Part shown: positions 24,774 through 33,768 of the stretch, piece by piece
How the letters are laid out: every line of letters starts with the position of its first letter
Position numbering within the stretch: the first letter of the stretch is position 1
Program-made: the position numbers and the translations under genes
The notes under the pieces: generated by a model
What the model was told of the DNA's origin: nothing
Databases searched by the model: none
The model's input: only the letters and a program-made list of their open reading frames with translations
Assembly (NCBI GenBank): GCA_046349955.1
Contig: JAXMBI010000006.1
Location: 198,986 to 262,985, forward strand
DNA length: 64,000 bases
Reading direction: 5' to 3'
Source: JBGAPH01 sp046349955
GTDB taxonomy: Bacteria; Planctomycetota; Planctomycetia; Pirellulales; JBGAPH01

Positions 24774-26417
24774 ATGCTTGGCTTTCTCGGCGGCCTGTTC
24801 GATCCCTCCGGTTTCATGCCGCGTTGGATTTGTGGCGACTGGCCCGTCTCGCTCGGCTGGCTTCACATCGGCTCGGATCTCTCCATTTGGGGCGCCTATA
24901 CGGCCATTCCCGTGGTGATCGGATACTATGCCGTGCGCCGCAAGGACGTGCCCTTCATGCCGCTGTTTTGGCTGTTCGGGGCATTCATCTTCGCCTGCGG
25001 CACGGTTCACTTGATCGAGGCGGTGATCTTCTGGAACCCGGTCTACCGCTTGGCCGGCGCCGTGAAGCTGATCACGGCGATCGTCTCCTGGGGCACCGTG
25101 CTCGCGCTGATCAAGGTCGTGCCCGACGCCATGCGGCTGCCGGGGCTCGCGCGCCTCAACACGGAGCTGGAAACGGAAATCGCCGAGCGCAAGCGGGCCC
25201 AGCACGAACGCGAGCGGCTGCTCGACAGCGAGCGCGCCGCCCGCGCCGACGCGGAACGGGCCAACCGGGTGAAAGACGATTTCCTCTCGATCGTCTCCCA
25301 CGAGCTCCGCACCCCGCTCAACGCGATCCAGGGCTATGCCCAACTCCTGGTGCATGATCAGCACGATCAACAGCTGGTGCGCGAGGCGGCCGAGGTGATC
25401 GAGCGGAACAGCCGCGCCCAGTCGCAGATCATCGACGATCTGCTCGACACCAGCCGCATCATGTCAGGCAAGGTGCGGCTCGACGTGCAAACGGTCGACC
25501 TGGCCGCCGTAGTCGAGGCGGCCCTCAGCTCGTCGCGCCCCGCGGCCAAGGCTCGCGAAATCCGCCTCCACACCGTGCTCGACCCGAAGGCAGGACCGGT
25601 GCTGGGAGACGCGGGGCGTTTGCAGCAGGTCGTCTGGAACTTGTTCTCGAACGCCATCAAGTTCACTCCCAAAGGCGGCCGCGTGCAGGTGTCGCTCGAA
25701 CGCGTCAGCTCGCACGTGGAGTTGACCGTGAGCGATTCCGGTGAAGGCATTTCGCCGGAATTCTTGCCGCATGTCTTCGACCGCTTCCTCCAGGCCGACA
25801 CCGGCGCTAGCCGCCGCCACTCAGGCCTGGGGCTGGGCCTTTCGATTGTGCGGCAGTTGGTCGAACTGCACGGCGGCCAAGTGGCGGCCGATAGTCCTGG
25901 GTTAGGAAAGGGCGCCAGTTTCAAGGTCATCTTGCCGCTGCAGGCGGTACGGCAAGAAGGGGCAAATGGAGATCGGCCGCATCCGGCCGTGCCAGCGACG
26001 GAACCGGCCCGCTTCGACTTGCCGGCGCTCGCGGGGCTCAAAGTGCTCGTGGTCGACGACGAGCCCGATGCCCGCAGCCTGGTGCAGCGGCTGCTGCGCG
26101 ACCACGAGGTCGAAGTCGTGCTGGCCGGTTCGGTGGTCGAGGCCGAAGAGACCTTCCGCCGCGAGCGCCCCGACCTGGTGCTGAGCGACATCGGCATGCC
26201 CGAGCACGACGGCTATGAGCTGATCCACCGCATCCGGGCGTTGCCCGCCGCGGCGGGCGGGCAAACCCCGGCCGCGGCCCTGACCGCCTTTGCCCGCAGC
26301 GAAGACCGCACGCGGGCGCTGCTAGCAGGCTACCAGGCCCACATCACCAAACCGGTGCATGCCCACGAGTTGATCGCGGTGGTGGCGGCGCTGGCCGGGC
26401 GAACTGGCCGCTCGTAG
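24774..26417 (+). CDS. Hybrid histidine kinase with ethylene-receptor-like membrane sensor
   Basis: 547-aa hybrid sensor kinase. Residues 30-120 hold three membrane helices matching the ethylene-binding domain of plant ETR1 and Synechocystis Etr1. D35, Y42, I45 and P46 in helix 1 and I72, C75 and H79 (CGTVH) in helix 2 match the ETR1 residues D25, Y32, I35, P36, I62, C65 and H69 needed for copper and ethylene binding. A coiled coil (125-165) leads directly, with no GAF domain, to HisKA (H176 in SHELRTPL), HATPase_c (NLFSNAIKFTPKGG, DSGEGISPEF, GLGLGLSI) and a C-terminal receiver (VVDDEPDA; phospho-Asp near 472 in SDIGMPEHDG). Its stop TAG is inside a repeat. The ligand is inferred, not shown. 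Confidence 0.9.
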   Translation: MLGFLGGLFDPSGFMPRWICGDWPVSLGWLHIGSDLSIWGAYTAIPVVIGYYAVRRKDVPFMPLFWLFGAFIFACGTVHLIEAVIFWNPVYRLAGAVKLITAIVSWGTVLALIKVVPDAMRLPGLARLNTELETEIAERKRAQHERERLLDSERAARADAERANRVKDDFLSIVSHELRTPLNAIQGYAQLLVHDQHDQQLVREAAEVIERNSRAQSQIIDDLLDTSRIMSGKVRLDVQTVDLAAVVEAALSSSRPAAKAREIRLHTVLDPKAGPVLGDAGRLQQVVWNLFSNAIKFTPKGGRVQVSLERVSSHVELTVSDSGEGISPEFLPHVFDRFLQADTGASRRHSGLGLGLSIVRQLVELHGGQVAADSPGLGKGASFKVILPLQAVRQEGANGDRPHPAVPATEPARFDLPALAGLKVLVVDDEPDARSLVQRLLRDHEVEVVLAGSVVEAEETFRRERPDLVLSDIGMPEHDGYELIHRIRALPAAAGGQTPAAALTAFARSEDRTRALLAGYQAHITKPVHAHELIAVVAALAGRTGRS

Positions 26418-26435
26418 GTTGTGCTTCAGCACAAC
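26414..26435. repeat. GTAGGTTGTGC palindromic repeat supplying a stop codon
   Basis: GTTGTGCTTCAGCACAAC with the leading GTAG; variant of the GTTATGC family with compensatory A-to-G/T-to-C changes that keep the hairpin. TAG at 26415-26417 ends the histidine kinase gene. Confidence 0.82.
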
Positions 26436-26507
26436 AACTCCGCGCGACAGCGCCCTGACTGTCGCTCATCCTTTCGGCCCCTTCCTGCCGAAACTGTACA
26501 CATGCTA

Positions 26508-26550
26508 TTGCTTATGAACAGGCGTATATTAGAATACGCATGGTGTTCAT
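26508..26550 (+). promoter_or_regulatory. lexA promoter and probable LexA operator
   Basis: TTGCTT (26508-26513), 16 bp, TAGAAT (26530-26535) is a plausible promoter. Over it lies a two-layer dyad: outer ATGAACA (26514-26520) and TGTTCAT (26544-26550), inner GCGTAT (26522-26527) and ATACGC (26534-26539). The GAACA/TGTTC words recall Gram-positive-type SOS boxes, but at wider spacing. An ATG at 26540 falls within the operator, which argues against it as the start. Confidence 0.65.
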
Positions 26551-26581
26551 TCGTCCCCCTGCCTTTGGGCCTGAAAGCGGT

Positions 26582-27184
26582 ATGGATCAGTTCGAGCAAC
26601 TCACCGAACGTCAGCGCGAGGTGTACGACTTCATCCGCGAGAAGATCAAAGGCCGCGGCTACGGGCCGACGGTGCGGGAGATTGGCGAGCAATTTGGCAT
26701 TAGCTCGCCCAATGGCGTCATGTGCCATCTCAAGGCCCTCGAGAAAAAAGGGCTGATCATCCGCGAGCCCAATATGTCGCGGGCGATTCAGCTCGCCGTC
26801 GAGCCCGAGGAAGAGCGCGGGCTGCCGCTCGTGGGTCGGATCGCCGCCGGCGTGCTGCACGAAGCTGTCGAGCAGCAGGAACGGATCGAGCTGGGCGAAA
26901 TGTTTGTCGGCAAGGACCTGATCGCCCTGCAGGTGAGCGGCGATTCGATGATCGAGGACCAGATCGCCGACGGCGACTATGTGATCCTCAAACGCCAGCG
27001 CACCGCCCGCAAGGGGCAGATCGTGGTCGCCGAAACGGACGAAGGCGAAGCCACGCTCAAACGCTGGTTCCCCGAAGCGAACCGTATTCGCCTGGAGCCG
27101 GCGAACTCGTCGATGAAGTCGATCTACGTGCGCAACGCCAAGGTGCTGGGCGTGCTGGTGGGCGTCGTCCGCAAGGTGGTGTAA
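26582..27184 (+). CDS. lexA: LexA repressor
   Basis: SOS repressor of 200 aa, normal length. N-terminal winged helix: LTERQREVYDFIREKI, then PTVREIGEQFGISSPNGVMC with the recognition helix near 40-52. The autocleavage bond is A89-G90 in GRIAAGVLHE. Catalytic Ser122 (SGDSMIEDQIADGDY) and Lys160 (GEATLKRW) are both present, so the protein should be self-cleaving. The ATG at 26582 gives the standard N-terminus; the 14-residue extension would begin inside the operator. No recA or error-prone polymerase lies next to it. Confidence 0.96.
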   Translation: MDQFEQLTERQREVYDFIREKIKGRGYGPTVREIGEQFGISSPNGVMCHLKALEKKGLIIREPNMSRAIQLAVEPEEERGLPLVGRIAAGVLHEAVEQQERIELGEMFVGKDLIALQVSGDSMIEDQIADGDYVILKRQRTARKGQIVVAETDEGEATLKRWFPEANRIRLEPANSSMKSIYVRNAKVLGVLVGVVRKVV

Positions 27185-27193
27185 GTTCGTCCT

Positions 27194-27226
27194 CCCTCTC
27201 TCCGTGGGAGAGGGCCGGGGTGAGGG
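27194..27226. repeat. GGGAGAGGG-type palindromic repeat
   Basis: Single unit ending GGGAGAGGGCCGGGGTGAGG, same family as the cluster at 13085. It lies 10 bp after the lexA stop. Confidence 0.82.
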
Positions 27227-27379
27227 AACCGCGCCTCGCGCGACTCTGCGCCATCCTTCCACCCACCGGTTGACGCCCCTTCTCCGCACCCGCATATTGT
27301 GGGTCGCCCGGCGCGCTTCTCTGCCCGCGGCGCTGCGTTTGCCCCTCCCGTCTCCCTGCCTTCCCTTCGCGCTCCACTC

Positions 27380-28537
27380 ATGGCCAAACCCCTCAATATC
27401 GGCATGATCGGCTACGGCTTCATGGGCCGGGCCCACTCGAACGCCTATCGCCAGGTCAACCAGTTCTTCGAACTCGAGTACCGGCCGGTGCTCAAGGCGT
27501 GCAGCGCCCGCAACGCCGAAAAGCTCAAGGCGTTCGCCGCCAACTGGGGCTATGAGTCGACCGAGACCGACTGGCGGAAGCTGATCGAGCGGAAGGACAT
27601 CGATCTGATCGACGTTGGCACGCCGAACAACACGCATCTCGAGATCGTGTTGGCGGCGGCCGCTGCCGGCAAGATGGTGCTCTGCGAGAAGCCGCTGGCG
27701 ATGACCGTGGCCGAGGGGGAGAAGATGGTGGCCGCGGTCGAAAAGGCCAAGGTCCCCAACATGGTCTGGTACAACTACCGCCGTGTGCCCGCCATCACGC
27801 TCGCGAAGCAGCTCGTGGATGAAGGCCGCATCGGCCGCCCGTTCCACTATCGCGCCACCTACCTGCAGGACTGGACGATCGGCGCCGACGTGCCCCAAGG
27901 GGGCGCCGCCCTCTGGCGTCTCGACGCCGCGGCCGCCGGCTCAGGCGTGACCGGCGACCTGCTCGCCCACTCGATCGACACGGCCGAATGGCTCAACGGC
28001 CCGATCAAGCGGGTAAGCGCGGCCACGGAAACGTTCGTCAAGGAACGCGTTCACCAGGACACCGGCAAGGTGCAGCCGGTCGGCATCGACGACGCCTGTA
28101 TGTTCCTGGCGGTCTTCGCCAACGGCTCGATGGGCACGTTCGAAAGCACGCGCTATGCCCGCGGCCGCAAGAACTACAACACGTTCGAACTCAACGGCGA
28201 GGCGGGCAGCGTGTTCTTCGACCTCGAGGACCCGCAGTACCTGCAGTACTTCCGCTACGCCGATCCGGCCACCGGCAAGAAGATCGAAAGCCACCTCACC
28301 GGTTGGCAAAAGGTGCATGTCACCAACTTCGAGCACCCCTACATGAAGCAGTACTGGGTGCCAGGCTGCACGATCGGCTACGAGCACACGTTCGTAAACG
28401 CCCTGGCCGACTTCCTCAAGGGCCTGGAGACCGGCCAGCCGGCCCAACCCGACTTCCGCAGCGGCCTGCGCACGCAAAAAGTGTGCGACGCGGTGCTGGC
28501 GAGCGCGAAGAGCGGGCAGTGGGTGGAGATTGGGTAG
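27380..28537 (+). CDS. Gfo/Idh/MocA-family oxidoreductase
   Basis: 385-aa NAD(P)-dependent sugar/inositol-type dehydrogenase. Rossmann motif IGMIGYGFMGRAHSNAY (residues 5-21), DLIDVGTPNNTHLEI near 76-90, and the family Lys in CEKPLAMTVAEGEKM near 100. The C-terminal alpha/beta domain includes LLAHSIDTAEWLNGPIKRVS. Cytoplasmic, no Tat signal, unlike many planctomycete relatives. The substrate is not deducible. Confidence 0.93.
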   Translation: MAKPLNIGMIGYGFMGRAHSNAYRQVNQFFELEYRPVLKACSARNAEKLKAFAANWGYESTETDWRKLIERKDIDLIDVGTPNNTHLEIVLAAAAAGKMVLCEKPLAMTVAEGEKMVAAVEKAKVPNMVWYNYRRVPAITLAKQLVDEGRIGRPFHYRATYLQDWTIGADVPQGGAALWRLDAAAAGSGVTGDLLAHSIDTAEWLNGPIKRVSAATETFVKERVHQDTGKVQPVGIDDACMFLAVFANGSMGTFESTRYARGRKNYNTFELNGEAGSVFFDLEDPQYLQYFRYADPATGKKIESHLTGWQKVHVTNFEHPYMKQYWVPGCTIGYEHTFVNALADFLKGLETGQPAQPDFRSGLRTQKVCDAVLASAKSGQWVEIG

Positions 28538-28589
28538 GCGGCTCACTTCGTCGGTGCTTGCAGTTTTCATCGAATGAAGGGTTCTTGCT

Positions 28590-31187
28590 ATGAAGCCCAT
28601 CTCGCAAGTTCTCGATCGAGCGGAAGTCGCTAAGTCCGAGTCGGACTTTACCTACTTCTTTGCTTTGCTGCTTGCCGCCGAAGCGATGGCGAAAACGATG
28701 GTGCTCGGGATCGTCGCATCCATCGCGGACGACAAGAACCGAAACCGCTATCGCCTAGAGCATCAACTTGTGCGCGCGAATGGACTCGGCGATTGGGGAA
28801 ATTCGATCGAGGACGCCTTAACAGGTCCCGCATCGCAATTCTTACTGAGCGAGGCAAGGCAAGAGCAACACGAGCTGACCCGGTCGTGCAAGCTTGGCGA
28901 CTGGCAGTATGACGCAACGTCCTCTTTGCGCGCAGCGCTAAGTGACCTGGGAATTCAGGGCGAAGAAGTTGCAGCTCGCACGGACATGAAGCGATGGTTC
29001 CGTCTTTTCGCGACGCTCCGCAACAAGACTCGTGCTCACGGCGCGACCAAGCCCGAGAGCGCTGCCAAGGCCGCGGTGCATGTTGCAAGCAGCATCGACC
29101 TCGTCTATCAGCATTTCTCGCTCTTTCGACGACCCTGGGCGCATTTGTACCGCAATCTGAACGGCAAGTATCGGGTTTCGCCAATCACAGATGACGTCTC
29201 GGCGTTTGGGTTCCTAAAGCATCCCCAGGACCGGCAGCTTCCCAATGGGACCTATCTCTTCATGGGTGGGCCTAGACACGTTCGGCTCCTCCAAACCGAT
29301 GCGGAGTTGACCGATTTCTATTTTGCAAATGGTGGCTTGACCGCCCGTAAGTACGAACTTCTCTCCTACTACACCGACAACAAGCTCAATGGGGATGGGA
29401 GTGCTTTTCTTACTCCCCCAGGGGTTCTTCCGGCTAGCGAGACTGAGGGGCATGGCGATCTGGCCGCCCGCGGAAGCTGCTTTTCGAACGCCCCTGATCT
29501 CACGCCGGAATATGTAAGCCGGCCTGCACTCGAAGCCGAGCTTTCCCGATTGCTACTGGATGAGAAGCGTCCGATCGTGACGCTGGTCGGTCGAGGGGGA
29601 ATTGGCAAGACATCCTTGGCGCTCAAGGTAATTGAGGACCTGTACGACCAGGATCGCTTTCAAGGGATCGTTTGGCTCAGCGCGAGGGATGTGGACCTTC
29701 AACTCTCGGGTCCAAAACCCGTACGGCCCAAGGTTCGATCTCCGGAAGACATGAGCGAGTTCTACGCCAGTTTGGTTCTATCGCCCTCAAGAATTCAGGA
29801 CAAAGACTTCGATGCCAGGGCCTTCTTCGAGCAGCAACTGCAGAAGTGCGATCTCAATCCGTGTCTTTTTGTCTTTGATAACTTTGAGACGACGCAGAAC
29901 CCAATTGAAATGTACAATTGGATTGACTCGTTCATCCGCCTGCCTAACAAGGCCCTAATCACAACTAGACTTAGAGACTTCAAGGGCGATTACCCGGTCG
30001 AGGTAAGTGGGATGACCGACCTGGAGGCTCGCTTGTTGCTCACTCAGACCGCCGCCGGGCTGGGAATTACGGGGCTTGTGAGCGACAGCTATACGAGCGA
30101 ACTGATCGAAAAGTCCGAGGGACATCCCTACGTAATTAAGATCCTGCTTGGAGAAGTCGCAAAGGCCGGTAGGGCAGTGAACATTCCGCTCATGGTTGCG
30201 GGCACCGAAGACATTCTGACGGCCTTGTTTGAGCGCACATACGCGGAGTTGTCTCCGTGCTCTCAACGTGCATTTCTTACGCTATCTGCTTGGAACTCGC
30301 CAGTTCCGCGACTCGCGCTCGAAGCCGTGCTCTTCCGATCGACGCAGGAACGCCATGAGGTCGAGAAGGGAATCGAAACGTTACTGCAGTTCTCCATGGC
30401 CGAGGCACATGTTGCCACAGCTGATGACCAGGAGTTCGTGAGCCTGCCTTTGGTGGCAGCGGTTTTTGGCAAGAAGAAGCTCAACATTAGCCCTTCCAGG
30501 GCCGCGATCCAGGCAGACGCAGAGTTCCTACAGATGCTCGGCCCGAGCCGGCACGACGATGTGCATCTCAGCCTGGCCAAGCGACTAGAGAGCTTCATCG
30601 CGAATATTTCGCGAAGGATCGAAAAAGGGGCATCCTACGAATCGTTTGCCCCTGTGCTGGAAGCGATCTGCCGCGCTTATAATCCGGGCTGGCTGTTGTT
30701 AGCACGCTGGCATATGGAGGAGCGGACCGCCCAAGGGTATACGCGCGCTAAAGAGGAGTTGCGTCGATTCCTAGAGAATTGCACCTCCGCCCCCGATGCA
30801 GCGGAGGCTTGGAGGCTACTCGGCCACGCGTCTTACCAGACGGGTGACGCGTTGGGGGAAGTACATGCATTCATCGAACGCGCGCAGTTCACGGATGTTC
30901 CATTCTACGACCTTTCGAACACGGCAAATCGGCTGAACCTGTTCCTTCGAGATCACGGGCTGGAAATCGATCGAGATCAGAAGCGGGACCTTGCCGCGAG
31001 GATTATCTCCGTGCTAGACGCGAGACGTTCGGAGGCTGAGGCGGGTGATCTTTCCCGAATGGCCTGGCTTGCAATTCACGCCGGCCAAGAATCAATGGCC
31101 CGTGACTACGTGACCGCTGGTTTGGCGATCGACGAACAGAATCATCACTTGGTCAAACTTGCACAGAAGCTTGGGATTCTGAGCTAG
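28590..31187 (+). CDS. STAND (NB-ARC-like) NTPase with N-terminal HEPN-like domain and C-terminal helical repeats
   Basis: 865-aa protein, best explained as a signal-transducing NTPase of the kind used in antiphage or stress responses. Residues 1-180 are helical and carry R144-N145-x4-H150 (LRNKTRAHG), which fits the HEPN RNase motif (R, polar residue, x3-5, H). Residues 190-290 are an unassigned linker. The P-loop is LVGRGGIGKTS (332-342), Walker B LFVFDNFE (426-433), then ALITTRLRDF with the sensor Arg460 and the GHPYVIKIL motif near 510. A winged-helix region (about 550-640) and TPR-like helices (690-865) follow. Codons are visibly less GC-rich than in neighbours. It sits 12 bp before the IS-split gene. 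RNase activity is inferred. Confidence 0.78.
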   Translation: MKPISQVLDRAEVAKSESDFTYFFALLLAAEAMAKTMVLGIVASIADDKNRNRYRLEHQLVRANGLGDWGNSIEDALTGPASQFLLSEARQEQHELTRSCKLGDWQYDATSSLRAALSDLGIQGEEVAARTDMKRWFRLFATLRNKTRAHGATKPESAAKAAVHVASSIDLVYQHFSLFRRPWAHLYRNLNGKYRVSPITDDVSAFGFLKHPQDRQLPNGTYLFMGGPRHVRLLQTDAELTDFYFANGGLTARKYELLSYYTDNKLNGDGSAFLTPPGVLPASETEGHGDLAARGSCFSNAPDLTPEYVSRPALEAELSRLLLDEKRPIVTLVGRGGIGKTSLALKVIEDLYDQDRFQGIVWLSARDVDLQLSGPKPVRPKVRSPEDMSEFYASLVLSPSRIQDKDFDARAFFEQQLQKCDLNPCLFVFDNFETTQNPIEMYNWIDSFIRLPNKALITTRLRDFKGDYPVEVSGMTDLEARLLLTQTAAGLGITGLVSDSYTSELIEKSEGHPYVIKILLGEVAKAGRAVNIPLMVAGTEDILTALFERTYAELSPCSQRAFLTLSAWNSPVPRLALEAVLFRSTQERHEVEKGIETLLQFSMAEAHVATADDQEFVSLPLVAAVFGKKKLNISPSRAAIQADAEFLQMLGPSRHDDVHLSLAKRLESFIANISRRIEKGASYESFAPVLEAICRAYNPGWLLLARWHMEERTAQGYTRAKEELRRFLENCTSAPDAAEAWRLLGHASYQTGDALGEVHAFIERAQFTDVPFYDLSNTANRLNLFLRDHGLEIDRDQKRDLAARIISVLDARRSEAEAGDLSRMAWLAIHAGQESMARDYVTAGLAIDEQNHHLVKLAQKLGILS

Positions 31188-31235
31188 ATCGGGGAACAGA
31201 TGCACCACCTGTTCCTCTTCGCTGGAACCGCCTTC

Positions 31236-32248
31236 GGCTCTGTCGAAAACACCGTGCTGGCATTGGCCTGCTAGCGGGGGTGTGAATCGTAGAACGGCTG
31301 GAGGGCACAGCGATGTCCGCCATGAGCCGTTCTCTGAAGCGTGTGTTGCAAGAGGCGTTGCAGGTGTCGCGGCGCGTGTTGCGGCGTTTCTCGAACCGCT
31401 TCAGCCCTCACAAGTTCACGCAACCGCAGTTGTTTGCCTGCCTGGTCATGAAGGAGTTTCTGGGGCAGGATTATCGCACGGCCGCGCGGCTGTTGGCCGA
31501 CAGCCCCGATCTGCAGAAGTGGATCGGTCTCGCACCCGCCCCATTACACGACGTTGCACAAAGCGTCCCAGCGACTGCTCCGCGCCGAGCGGGCACGCCG
31601 TCTGTTGCAGGCGGAGTTGGCCCGCGGGCGGCGTCTGGGGTTGCTGCGGCCGCGCGTGGAGACCGCGGCGATCGACGGCACCGGCCTGCTCGCCCAGGCC
31701 GCCAGCCATCACTTCCGCGCGCGCAAGAGGCCGAAAACGCTGGGAAACACAGGCCGCGACGAGCAACGCGGCGTCGACGTTGGCCGAAGCTGATGGTGGC
31801 CTGCGATTGCGGCAGTCACTTGATCGTCGCGATGCACGTAGAGCGTGGTCCGGCGAGCGACACGCGGCGTTTCTGCCGCTGGCGTGCGATCTGTACGACG
31901 AGCGCGGCCGCGAGTGCTGGTATGTGACGCAGGCTTCGACGCGGAATGGATTCACACGGCCTGCCGCGACCTGCTGGATATTCGCAGCTTGATCCCCGCC
32001 AAGAGCCGCGGACGCGGCCGCGGACCGCCGCGTGGGAAGCTGCCGTCGCTGGATGGCCAGCCATCTGCAACAAACCCGCTACCATGCTCGCTCGCAAGTC
32101 GAAACCGTCTTCAGCATGTTGAAGCGCCGCCTCCGTGACACGCTGCACGCTCGCAAACCGTGGGCCCAACACCGCGCCGCCCGACTCAAGGTCCTCGTTC
32201 ACAACCTCCTGATCCTGGCCCGCTACAGGCTGGGTTTTCTACAGAGCC
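31236..32248 (+). mobile_element. IS5-family (IS903-like) insertion sequence, 1013 bp
   Basis: Terminal inverted repeats GGCTCTGTCGAAAAC (31236-31250) and GTTTTCTACAGAGCC (32234-32248) match at 14 of 15 positions. They are flanked by an exact 9-bp duplication ACCGCCTTC (31227-31235 and 32249-32257). TIR sequence, 9-bp duplication and length near 1.05 kb all agree with the IS903 group of IS5. The element interrupts a secreted-protein gene. Confidence 0.93.
31313..32233 (+). pseudogene. IS5-family DDE transposase, multiply frameshifted
   Basis: Pieces of one transposase appear in successive frames: KRVLQEALQVSRRVLRRFSN and QPQLFACLVMKEFLGQDYRT from 31313; HKASQRLLRAERARRLL with the first Asp in ETAAIDGTG from about 31535; KLMVACDCGSHLIVAMHVER; FLPLACDLYD; VCDAGFDAEWIHTACRDLL with the second Asp; and ARSQVETVFSMLKRRL with the catalytic Glu near 32095. 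At least five frame changes are needed, so it cannot encode an active enzyme as read. Confidence 0.85.
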
Positions 32249-33768
32249 ACCGCCTTCCTCATCGGCGGTAGCCTCTCGGCCGCCGCTTTTGCAAATGATC
32301 ACGTGTGTTTCGCCATCCAGGTCCTCGACGCCGACACCCGGCGCGGCGTCCCCCTCGTCGAGCTCACCTCCACCAGCCAAGTCCGCTACGTCACCGACAG
32401 CGCAGGCTGGGCCGCGATCGATGAGCCGGCCCTGAATGGCCAGAAGGCCTTCTTCTCTGTAAAGAGCCATGGCTACGAGTTCCCGGCCGACGGCCTCGGC
32501 TTCCGCGGGCGGGCTCTCGACATGAAGACGGGTGACGAGGCGCGGCTCGAGATCAAGCGGATTAACATCGCCGAGCGGCTCTACCGTGTCACGGGCGAAG
32601 GCATCTATCACGACAGCGTTCGCCTCGGCAAGCCCACGCCACTCGAGCAGCCGCTGCTCAATGCCCAAGTTACAGGCCAGGACAGCGCGCAGGCCGTCGT
32701 CTACCGTGGCAAGATCCACTGGTTCTGGGGCGACACCAATCAGGTCCGCTACCCACTCGGCAACTTTCGCACGTCGGGCGCTGTGTCGGAGTTGCCGGGC
32801 AATGGTGGGCTCGATCCCTCGGTCGGCGTGAACCTCCGCTACTTCGTCGACGCGACCGGCTTCTCCAAAAAGATGTGCCCGCTCGATCCGCCCGAGGGCG
32901 TCGTTTGGATCGACGGCGTGGCCGTCGTACTCGACGCGGAGCGACGCGAGCGGCTGGTGGCCCACTTTACGCGACTCAAGGGGCTGGGCGAGATGCTCGA
33001 GCACGGCGCCGTCCTCTACAACGACGAGCGCGACGAGTTCGAGCGGGCAGCGGCGTTCGACTTCGCCGACCTGAGCCGCTGCCCCCACGGGCAGTCGTTC
33101 GTACATCGCGACGGCGATGCGGAGTACGTGTACTTCGGCAACCCGTTTCCCAATGTTCGCGTGCGGCGGACACTGGCCGCGGTGCTCGACACCAACCAGT
33201 ATGAGGCGTTCACCTGCCTGCCCGACGGCACGGCCCCCGGCGCTTTGCAGGCGCAGATCGAGCGCGACGCCGAAGGCCGGCCGCACTATCGCTGGACGAA
33301 GCGCGCCCCGCCACTTCGTCCCGAGGACGAGCGCCGACTGATTGCCAAGGGCGCGATCAAGGAAGCCGAAGCGCGTTGGCAGCCGGTGGACACGGAGTCA
33401 GGCAAGCCCGTTTCGATTCACTACGGCGGCGTGCAGTGGAACCCCTGGCGGCAGCGTTGGATCATGATCGCGGCTGAGCAGGGAGGCACGTCGTTCCTCG
33501 GCGAGACTTGGTACGCCGAAGCCCGCGAGATGACCGGGCCGTGGCCAAAGGCCCGCAAGCTGGTCACCCACGACCGTTACTCGTTCTACAACCCGGTCCA
33601 TCACCCGTTCTTCGATCAAGAGGGGGGCCGGGTGATCTACTTCGAGGGGACGTACTCGCACACCTTCAGCGGCAACGACCAGCAAACGCCCCGCTACGAC
33701 TACAACCAAATCATGTACCGTGTGGACCTGAGCGACCCGCGGCTTGCGCCGGCGCATTCAGAGTAAAA

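Larger units (their letters stand above)
31200..33766 (+). pseudogene. Secreted protein gene split by an IS element in its signal-peptide codons
   Basis: Removing 31236-32257 (the IS plus one 9-bp target copy) joins ATG-31200 in frame to the long ORF ending at 33766, recreating MHHLFLFAGTAF then LIGGSLSAAAFANDH, a perfect signal peptide. The restored protein would be about 515 aa. It starts with a carboxypeptidase-regulatory-like beta domain (IQVLDADTRRGVPLVELTST) and continues as what looks like a propeller with repeated W/Y-rich strands (VVYRGKIHWFWGDTNQVRYP, VQWNPWRQRWIMIAAEQGG, RVIYFEGTYSHTFSG). Possibly a glycosidase-like secreted propeller; function unknown. The downstream piece (GTG at 32303) has no signal peptide, so the gene is presumably inactive. 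Confidence 0.88.

Noticed and set aside
26540..26581. Upstream ATG start for lexA
   Set aside because: It lies inside the dyad operator and just past the -10; the 26582 start gives the standard LexA N-terminus.
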